Part shown: positions 1 through 4,391 of the stretch, piece after piece | Position numbering within the stretch: position 1 is the first letter of the stretch | Layout of the letters: the number at the start of each line of letters is the position of its first letter | Source: Roseilinea sp034431495 | GTDB taxonomy: Bacteria; Chloroflexota; Anaerolineae; J036; Brachytrichaceae | NCBI GenBank assembly: GCA_034431495.1 | Contig: DAOUDB010000153.1 | Location: 1 to 9,858 of the forward strand | Length of the DNA stretch: 9,858 nucleotides | Direction: 5' to 3' | The notes under the pieces: model-generated | Databases searched by the model: none | Seen by the model: only the letters and a program-made list of their open reading frames with translations | What the model was told of the DNA's origin: nothing | Made by a program: the position numbers and the translations under genes

Positions 1-797
1 ACGCCGGTCGGCGCGATGCTGTTGCGAAATTCCATCGTGTGGTTGACTTCGTTGATGAGCAGGCCGCGCGTTTCATCCTCGAACACATCGACAGCCACGA
101 TCCCGCCGCCTACGGCGTGGGCAGCGGCCACGCAGATGCGATCAAGTTCCGGCGTCACCGGGCAGTTGCTGGTTTTGCCACCACGCGCCGTGTTGGTGAT
201 CCAGTGTTCGGCCGTGCGGTAAACGGCAGCGATAGTCTTGTCGCCGACCACAAAGGCGCGAATATCGCGCCCCGGCTTCTTGACGTGCTCCTGGATGTAG
301 TAGATGTGCTGCTCATAGCCACCCAGCACATCGCGCAGTTCCAGCAAGCCCTCGGCGGCGTCGCGGTCGTTGACGCGCGTGACCATGCGACCCCATGACC
401 CGACGACCGGCTTCAGCACACACGGGTAGCCGATCTCTTCGATTGCCTGTAGCGCCGATTCGGGCGTGAAGGCCAGCTTGACGCGCGTGGTGGGCACACC
501 ATGCTGCACCAGCAACTGTGAGGTCACAAATTTGTCGCCGCAGTTCTCAACCACCTCGTAGCGGTTGATCGTCTTTACGCCGGCCAGATTCAGCGCGCGC
601 AGGATATAGCGCGCCCGGCTCTGCGACACGCACCGTTCAATGACCACGTCATACTGCTTCCAGCGTCCCAGATTGTGCAGGTCAAAATGAATCCCGCGAT
701 CATCGATCACTTCGACAGGGATGTCGCGCCTGGCGAACGCTTCCAGCAACAGCTTCTCTTCAGGGCGCACCAGCGAGCAAATGATGGCAATCTTCAT
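1..797 (-). CDS. lysX: LysX, alpha-aminoadipate--LysW ligase (ATP-grasp), 3' end outside window
   Basis: ATP-grasp ligase that joins the alpha-amino group of alpha-aminoadipate to the C-terminal glutamate of the carrier protein LysW, the protecting step of the LysW-dependent lysine pathway in the cytoplasm. I translated 265 codons from ATG at 797. Visible landmarks: an N-terminal Rossmann-like strand (MKIAIICS, residues 1-8), CGDKFVTSQLL (86-96), the ATP-grasp lysine stretch VLKPVVGSWGRMV (127-139), YYIQEHVKKPGRDIRAFVVG (166-185), NTARGG (202-207) and the signature NEVNHTMEFRNS (249-260), which carries the metal-binding Glu/Asn and is typical of LysX. The family is about 280 residues, so only some 15-20 residues are missing beyond position 1. 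lysW lies directly upstream on the same strand. The start is fixed by homology, because no Shine-Dalgarno is present: the preceding 66 bases are a heptad repeat. The related ArgX (glutamate--LysW ligase) cannot be fully excluded by eye, and some LysX enzymes use both substrates. Confidence 0.93.
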   Translation of the reverse strand, partial: MKIAIICSLVRPEEKLLLEAFARRDIPVEVIDDRGIHFDLHNLGRWKQYDVVIERCVSQSRARYILRALNLAGVKTINRYEVVENCGDKFVTSQLLVQHGVPTTRVKLAFTPESALQAIEEIGYPCVLKPVVGSWGRMVTRVNDRDAAEGLLELRDVLGGYEQHIYYIQEHVKKPGRDIRAFVVGDKTIAAVYRTAEHWITNTARGGKTSNCPVTPELDRICVAAAHAVGGGIVAVDVFEDETRGLLINEVNHTMEFRNSIAPTG

Positions 798-800
798 CGA

Positions 801-866
801 TTTTGGATTTTGGATTTTGGATTTTGGATCTGGGCGCTCCCAAATCGCAAATCCAAAATCCAGAAT
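801..866. repeat. Heptad TTTTGGA repeat forming a long inverted repeat between lysW and lysX
   Basis: Four perfect tandem copies of TTTTGGA occupy 801-828. A GC-rich tip (827-846, GATCTGGG / CGCT / CCCAAATC, 7 of 8 paired) follows, then the complementary heptads ATCCAAAATCC (851-861). Segment 814-829 matches the reverse complement of 851-866 at 15 of 16 positions, so the element can fold into one long hairpin. It fills the whole intercistronic space, starting 3 bases before the lysX ATG and ending 1 base before the lysW stop codon. Similar heptad repeats occur between genes in cyanobacteria and, as far as I recall, in Chloroflexota. It is not a CRISPR (unit too short, no spacers) and has no T-tract consistent with a clean terminator. 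Confidence 0.85.
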
Positions 867-867
867 T

Positions 868-1038
868 TCATTCGCCCCAGTCTTCTTCCTCGGTGGGCGC
901 CAGCGCCAGCGTCAGCGGCTCCAGCGAGACGACTTCGAGTTCTGCGCCGCATTCGGGGCAGCGCACCAGCTCGTGCAAAACTGGTTGCGTCTTGAACGTG
1001 ATCGTCGCCCCGCATTCAGGGCATTCGGCAGTGAACAT
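868..1038 (-). CDS. lysW: LysW, amino-group carrier protein for lysine biosynthesis
   Basis: Small acidic carrier (56 aa) that protects the amino group of alpha-aminoadipate and tethers the later intermediates of the LysX/LysZ/LysY/LysJ/LysK lysine pathway. An N-terminal zinc ribbon is formed by two CPEC motifs (Cys6/Cys9 and Cys27/Cys30). The C-terminus is EEEDWGE, the family hallmark whose terminal glutamate (Glu56) carries the substrate as an isopeptide. Length matches the family (about 53-60 aa). The ATG at 1038 is chosen because a GGAGGT ribosome-binding site lies 8 bases before it and the conserved protein begins there. An in-frame ATG at 1098 would make translation begin upstream of the terminator hairpin and add 20 unrelated residues. 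It is the first structural gene after an attenuator-like leader and is followed by lysX. In Chloroflexota the same carrier may also serve arginine synthesis. Confidence 0.95.
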   Translation of the reverse strand: MFTAECPECGATITFKTQPVLHELVRCPECGAELEVVSLEPLTLALAPTEEEDWGE

Positions 1039-1046
1039 GTTGGTTA

Positions 1047-1052
1047 ACCTCC
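1047..1052 (-). promoter_or_regulatory. Shine-Dalgarno of lysW
   Basis: GGAGGT on the minus strand, 8 bases from the ATG at 1038. It decides the lysW start against the longer in-frame ATG at 1098. It begins directly after the U-tract of the leader terminator, so the site is transcribed only when RNA polymerase reads through. Confidence 0.85.
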
Positions 1053-1088
1053 AAATAAAAGCTCCCAGACATGTGTCGTCTGGGAGCT
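1053..1088 (-). terminator. Intrinsic terminator in the lysW leader (attenuator)
   Basis: On the minus strand the perfect 11-bp arms AGCTCCCAGAC (1088-1078) and GTCTGGGAGCT (1070-1060) flank a 7-nt loop and are followed by a UUUAUUU tract (1059-1053). This is a textbook Rho-independent terminator, but it stands upstream of lysW and downstream of the lysW promoter, so it can only act as a conditional terminator. Its 5' arm can pair instead with an upstream segment (1142-1131), which would abolish it. Confidence 0.88.
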
Positions 1089-1132
1089 GACAGATCATCT
1101 GCTGCGTTCGCCGCGCTGCGCGATAACCAGAG

Positions 1133-1198
1133 CTAACCAGACGTAGTCTGGCGGCGCTTCTTGCTCTGCTTGGCGAATCTCGCGCTGGCGGAACTCAT
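1133..1198 (-). CDS. Lysine/arginine-rich leader peptide of the lysW attenuator (21 aa)
   Basis: ATG at 1198 to TAG at 1135-1133. Residues 9-16 read AKQSKKRR. Of 21 residues three are Lys (10, 13, 14, all AAG) and three are Arg (7, 15, 16), concentrated just before RNA segment 1 of the attenuator. Its product is probably non-functional in itself, and the act of translating it would sense charged tRNA-Lys (and perhaps tRNA-Arg). There is no Shine-Dalgarno. With the -10 box ending at 1208 the transcript should begin near 1201, leaving only about 3 nt before the ATG, so translation would be essentially leaderless. The gene is far too short for statistical gene finders and is supported by its position, codon content and the stop codon lying in the antiterminator segment. 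Confidence 0.75.
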   Translation of the reverse strand: MSSASARFAKQSKKRRQTTSG

Positions 1199-1207
1199 GG
1201 CGCAACA

Positions 1208-1236
1208 CTAATACCACGCGGGGGCCGATGTGTCAA
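1208..1236 (-). promoter_or_regulatory. Sigma-70-type promoter of the lysW leader
   Basis: On the minus strand a perfect TTGACA -35 box (1236-1231) is separated by 17 bases from TATTAG (1213-1208), a 4 of 6 match to TATAAT. The predicted transcription start is near 1201, just before the leader-peptide ATG at 1198. It lies between the protease stop and lysW, so lysWX has its own transcription unit. Confidence 0.78.
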
Positions 1237-1242
1237 CGGGCA

Positions 1243-1276
1243 TTCAGGGGTTCAGGGGCGGGGACAACCCCGCCCC
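1243..1276. repeat. TTCAGGGG tandem pair plus GGGGCGGGG palindrome after the protease gene
   Basis: Two copies of TTCAGGGG (1243-1250, 1251-1258) run into a perfect 9-bp inverted repeat GGGGCGGGG / CCCCGCCCC (1255-1263 and 1268-1276) with a 4-base ACAA loop. It starts 6 bases past the protease stop codon, so it could cap or terminate that transcript, but no U-tract follows on the minus strand. It may instead be a dispersed REP-like palindrome. It separates the protease from the lysW promoter. Confidence 0.7.
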
Positions 1277-1282
1277 CGGCGA

Positions 1283-3376
1283 CTAACGCGCCCGCGGTTG
1301 CGCATCGGGCGATGGATTGGCCGGCGCTGCTTCCGGCTTGGGCTGATTGCCCAACTCGGCCGGCGCAGGCTCAGCCTGCGATTGCATCAGCAGGCTGGCC
1401 GCCAGCGACACATCGTCGAGGAAGAAGTTGCTGTTGAGCGAACTATCGGTTGTCACCTCGAACCGCAACTGTACCAACTGGCCGGCGTAGCTGCCGAGAT
1501 TCACGCTGCCCTGCACCCACCCGCCGGTGTTGTTGGACGAGCACAGGTCATAGGTTTGCACGGCAGTGCCGTTCACACGCACTCTGGCGAAGTCATAGCC
1601 ACATATGTCTTGCGATGCGATCCAGTACCAGTAACGCAGCACCGGCGCCGAAGGTGGGATGGTCACTTGCTGTTGGATGTAGGCGGTTTCGCTGTCGGCG
1701 CCTCCGAGCCAGACGGCCCAACTGCCACTACGTGGCGTTACACCGGATGGAAAGCCGGATGACAGAATCAAGGGCCATCCCTGCGCTGAATACTCGATCC
1801 ATCCGGTGGGACCACTCTCGAAGCCGGGGTTGACGATGGAACTGGAGGGGGCCGGGTAAGCCTTATAGACAACCGGTAAATAGGCGCGCCGGTTCAGTTG
1901 CGCCAGGAGGGCTTGCAGCGCAGCTCGCGCATTGACGATGCCTGTCCCACAGCCGACCGTTGCACAATCGTTCCCCGGCCCGAACGCGCGCACCGTTGTT
2001 TTTAGAATTTGTTCGGCGCGCGTGTAGTTCAGGGTCGGGCTGATGGTCGCCATGAGCGACACTACGCCGGCCACATGCGGGGTAGCCATGCTGGTGCCCT
2101 GGTAGTAGGCGTAGCTGTCGGCCACCGGCCCCTGCGTCCCGGTGTTCAGCGTGGAAAGCACACCGTTCGAACTGGTCGGACTGGTTTCGCCGCCCGGCGC
2201 GCTCACATCCACCACCGCGCCATAGTTGCTGTAGAACGCGCGCAGGCCGGTGCGGTCAGTAGCGCCAACGGTAATCACGCCGTTGCAGTTGGCCGGGGTG
2301 AAGCCCGATGCATTGGCGTTGCTGTTGCCGGCCGCCACCACGACGATGCGCCCCGCAGCGTTGATGGCATGGATGGCGCTCTGATAAGCCGTCGGGCATG
2401 CGCCAGAGCCGCCCAGGCTGAGATTGAGCACTTTGGCCGGGTTGGCGTTGTCCGGCACGCCGGACACCGACAACCCGGCCGCCCAGCGCATCCCATCTGC
2501 GATGTCCGAGTCGTAGCCGCCGCACTTGCCCAACACGCGCACCGGCAGAATCTTCGCGCCCCAGTTGACGCCGGCTACGCCAACGCTGTTGTTACTGTTG
2601 GCGCCAATCGTGCCGGCCACATGGGTGCCGTGCCAGGAACTGTTGCTGACCGGACAGCCCTGAAAGAAACCGCTGGTGCTTTCTGCCGAAGTGATCCAGT
2701 CGCCCGGGTCGCTGGCGTCGTTGTCGCGCCCGTCGCCGTCGTTTGCAGTTAGCGGTTGCAGCGTGCTATTGTAGAGATCAAGGCCGATGAAGTCGTAGCC
2801 CTGCACGAAGCGCCCGGCCATGTCGGCGTGCGGGCGGTAGCCGGTGTCGATCACCGCCACGACGACGTTCGCCGTGCCGGTGATGATGTCCCAGGCGGCC
2901 GGCAGGTTCAAGCCGTACGTCTCGTAATAGTGCCACTGACTGGCGTATTGCGGATCGTTCGGCGTCAGCATGGGTCGCCGGATGTAATCCGGCTCGGCGT
3001 ACTCGACCTCTGCCAGCGTGCTCAGCTTGCGGGTGATTTCCTCGACAGCCTGAACCGGCATACGCTGCGGCAGGCGCAGCACATGCGCGTCGCCGGACAT
3101 TGGGCGGTGGTACTGGATCTCGATGCCGGCGGTGGCGCTCAGCGTCTGCATACGGGCCGGCGCATCCGGCGCCATCGCCGCGCTGATCTGTGCGCCCTCC
3201 TTGTACTTGATGATGATCTGATTGGTGGGGATTCCTTCGTCAACGGCTGCCGAGATGCCTGTGGCCGGCTCAGCCTCCTGCGCCAGCCCGGGCGAAACAT
3301 TCGACAATACCAATGCCGCGCCGAGCACTATGGCGCTTACAGTTGATCGGCCCACATATTTCCTGTCTGTTTTCAT
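1283..3376 (-). CDS. Secreted subtilisin-like serine protease (peptidase S8) with C-terminal beta-sandwich domain
   Basis: Extracellular endopeptidase, 697 aa. In order: signal peptide (about 1-32, KYVGR then a hydrophobic run, SPGLAQ cleavage region); a fervidolysin-like N-terminal propeptide (about 50-130, NQIIIKYKEGAQ ... AEVEYAEPDY); the S8 catalytic domain (about 150-490) with the triad Asp177 (VIDTG), His249 (HGTHVAGTIG) and Ser429 (GTSMATPHVAG) and oxyanion Asn351 (AAGN); a short RRAYLPVVYK linker (496-505); a jelly-roll-like domain (about 514-660, NPGFESGPTGW ... FFLDDVSL) resembling carbohydrate- or protein-binding modules; and a Pro/Ala/Glu-rich tail. All catalytic residues are present, so it should be active. 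ATG at 3376 is chosen for its GAGGAG site 8 bases upstream and because the signal peptide starts there. The in-frame start at 3421 adds 15 residues that spoil it. It stands alone, divergent from the nuclease gene and co-directional with lysWX. Confidence 0.93.
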   Translation of the reverse strand: MKTDRKYVGRSTVSAIVLGAALVLSNVSPGLAQEAEPATGISAAVDEGIPTNQIIIKYKEGAQISAAMAPDAPARMQTLSATAGIEIQYHRPMSGDAHVLRLPQRMPVQAVEEITRKLSTLAEVEYAEPDYIRRPMLTPNDPQYASQWHYYETYGLNLPAAWDIITGTANVVVAVIDTGYRPHADMAGRFVQGYDFIGLDLYNSTLQPLTANDGDGRDNDASDPGDWITSAESTSGFFQGCPVSNSSWHGTHVAGTIGANSNNSVGVAGVNWGAKILPVRVLGKCGGYDSDIADGMRWAAGLSVSGVPDNANPAKVLNLSLGGSGACPTAYQSAIHAINAAGRIVVVAAGNSNANASGFTPANCNGVITVGATDRTGLRAFYSNYGAVVDVSAPGGETSPTSSNGVLSTLNTGTQGPVADSYAYYQGTSMATPHVAGVVSLMATISPTLNYTRAEQILKTTVRAFGPGNDCATVGCGTGIVNARAALQALLAQLNRRAYLPVVYKAYPAPSSSIVNPGFESGPTGWIEYSAQGWPLILSSGFPSGVTPRSGSWAVWLGGADSETAYIQQQVTIPPSAPVLRYWYWIASQDICGYDFARVRVNGTAVQTYDLCSSNNTGGWVQGSVNLGSYAGQLVQLRFEVTTDSSLNSNFFLDDVSLAASLLMQSQAEPAPAELGNQPKPEAAPANPSPDAQPRAR

Positions 3377-3600
3377 GCCTGGTTCTCCTCGACACGCGCC
3401 ATGTGGACGATCACGCCTCATGTTTTTCCTGACCCAGTCTGGCCCAGCATTGCGCGGCGCGTACTATTCTACTCCCTGACATAGCGGCAAGGCATAATGT
3501 GCGCCATATTGTGCGTTTTTGCATCAAGGGTCTGCGATGTGAGCACGGCGGTAACGCACAGAGCGCCACATCTCAGGGACAGGTTAAGATAGCGCCGGGC
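3377..3600. other. Divergent intergenic region between the protease and the nuclease-methyltransferase cassette
   Basis: About 220 bases without a convincing gene. The protease ribosome-binding site is GAGGAG at 3390-3385. A weak minus-strand promoter candidate is TTGCCG with AATAGT 16 bases later (around 3488-3461). For the plus strand only a weak TAAGAT (3585-3590) is seen, which would start RNA almost at the nuclease ATG. A near-perfect tandem 11-mer lies at 3493-3515. A GTG at 3499 is in frame with the nuclease, so part of this region could be coding. Confidence 0.5.
3493..3515. repeat. Tandem 11-mer CATAATGTGCG / CATATTGTGCG
   Basis: Two copies, differing at one base and separated by a single C (12-base period), stand between the divergent protease and nuclease genes. 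The spacing is close to one helical turn, so a paired regulator site is possible, though chance is not excluded. If the nuclease started at GTG 3499 the repeat would lie over its first codons. Confidence 0.4.
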
Positions 3601-4386
3601 ATGATCAAACCAGAGCACATCATCGCGTTTGACGTAGAGCCGGCTGAAGTGGATCAGGCGCAGGCCGGCTGGCTGGCCGACCACACGGCCAACACGTGGC
3701 AGCCGGATCGCTCGCCCGAGGACCGGCTGCGCGACACACTGATCGGCAAAGCTGCCGAGCTGGCGTGGCTGCGTTACCTGCAACGCGCGTCGATCGCCTG
3801 TCGTTCGTGGGACGACATGCGCCGGGATGGCGGGCACGACCACGCGCCGGTCGACGGCTTCATCGCTCAGCCCGACGTCGCCGAACTCCTGGCCGGCGAT
3901 CTGTTCGCAGACACGGCTCGCCAGTGGCAGGAAGGCGCGCGCTTCCGGCGCGGTTTTTACCCGGCCTGCGAGCGGCGCGGTATCTTCGGGTTTGAGGTGA
4001 AAGCCACGCGCATCGGCCCGCGCCATCTTGCCGACGGACAGGTCAACTATGCGGCCATCCTCGAAGATGATTTTCTGGTCTATCCGCTGACGCGCGTCGG
4101 CGTGCTCGACGACTCAACCCGCCGAGACCTCATCAGCCAGAAGCAGCGCTCGGCGGCTGCTGAACGCACGCCATACCTGCTGGCGCGGGCCTACGTGGAG
4201 ATTTCACGCCCGGCCTGGCGCGTCTATTTGATCGGATATATGACACGGCCTCAATTCTTCCAGTCGCCCAGCCTGCGGGTGACGGCGATGCCGCAGGCCA
4301 ACAAAAGTGAGCGCGCAATCTACTATGCCGTGCCGTTGCGGCTGGGCCAGAACCTGGCCGGTTTGCGCCCAGCACTGGGACTGTGA
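3601..4386 (+). CDS. Putative PD-(D/E)XK restriction-type endonuclease, partner of the downstream methyltransferase
   Basis: 261-aa soluble protein that I do not recognise as a named family. It has the look of a PD-(D/E)XK nuclease: a helix GKAAELAWLRYL (49-60) with Glu53, an acidic HAPVDGF segment (Asp80/Asp85), then a strand GIFGFEVKATR (127-137) with the Glu132-Val-Lys134 core. The EVK motif after a GxxxE helix is the main evidence, and the fold assignment is inferred. It lies immediately upstream of a DNA methyltransferase on the same strand, with only 5 bases between its stop and that gene's ATG, so the two are probably translationally coupled and would form a restriction-modification pair. 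ATG 3601 is chosen because similarity-like, hydrophobically patterned sequence starts there. An upstream GTG (3499) would add 34 residues of low-quality sequence. No Shine-Dalgarno is obvious. Confidence 0.68.
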   Translation: MIKPEHIIAFDVEPAEVDQAQAGWLADHTANTWQPDRSPEDRLRDTLIGKAAELAWLRYLQRASIACRSWDDMRRDGGHDHAPVDGFIAQPDVAELLAGDLFADTARQWQEGARFRRGFYPACERRGIFGFEVKATRIGPRHLADGQVNYAAILEDDFLVYPLTRVGVLDDSTRRDLISQKQRSAAAERTPYLLARAYVEISRPAWRVYLIGYMTRPQFFQSPSLRVTAMPQANKSERAIYYAVPLRLGQNLAGLRPALGL

Positions 4387-4391
4387 CTGAC

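Larger units (their letters stand above)
1053..1201 (-). promoter_or_regulatory. Ribosome-mediated transcription attenuator controlling lysWX
   Basis: The leader contains the four segments of a trp-type attenuator, read on the minus strand. Segment 1 is CCAGAC (1151-1146), segment 2 GUCUGGUUAGCU (1142-1131), segment 3 AGCUCCCAGAC (1088-1078) and segment 4 GUCUGGGAGCU (1070-1060). 1:2 is a 6-bp hairpin. 2:3 gives 6 bp plus 4 bp around a small internal loop and acts as antiterminator. 3:4 is the terminator. A leader peptide with Lys-Lys-Arg-Arg ends inside segment 2. A ribosome stalled at Lys13/Lys14 (1162-1157) would cover segment 1 and let 2:3 form, so lysW is read. A ribosome reaching the UAG (1135-1133) would cover segment 2 and let the terminator form. 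The base pairing is seen by eye. The regulatory mechanism is inferred from the enterobacterial trp and his paradigm. No lysine-riboswitch or T-box landmarks were recognised. Confidence 0.8.

Noticed and set aside
16..398. Plus-strand frames opposite lysX
   Set aside because: The minus strand encodes the LysX signature NEVNHTMEFRNS in an uninterrupted frame from 797.
801..866. CRISPR-like repeat
   Set aside because: The units are 7 bases, tandem without spacers, and form an inverted repeat.
868..1098. Longer lysW start at 1098
   Set aside because: It would run through the terminator hairpin, lacks a ribosome site and adds 20 residues absent from LysW. ATG 1038 has GGAGGT at 8 bases.
1053..1201. 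Lysine riboswitch or T-box in the lysW leader
   Set aside because: The leader is only about 150 nt, and no L-box junction or T-box specifier/antiterminator consensus was seen. The Lys/Arg leader peptide and 1:2:3:4 pairings explain it better.
2009..3346. Plus-strand open frames opposite the S8 protease
   Set aside because: The minus-strand frame has the full Asp/His/Ser triad and signal peptide. The plus frames are low-complexity Ala/Arg/Val/Gly shadows.
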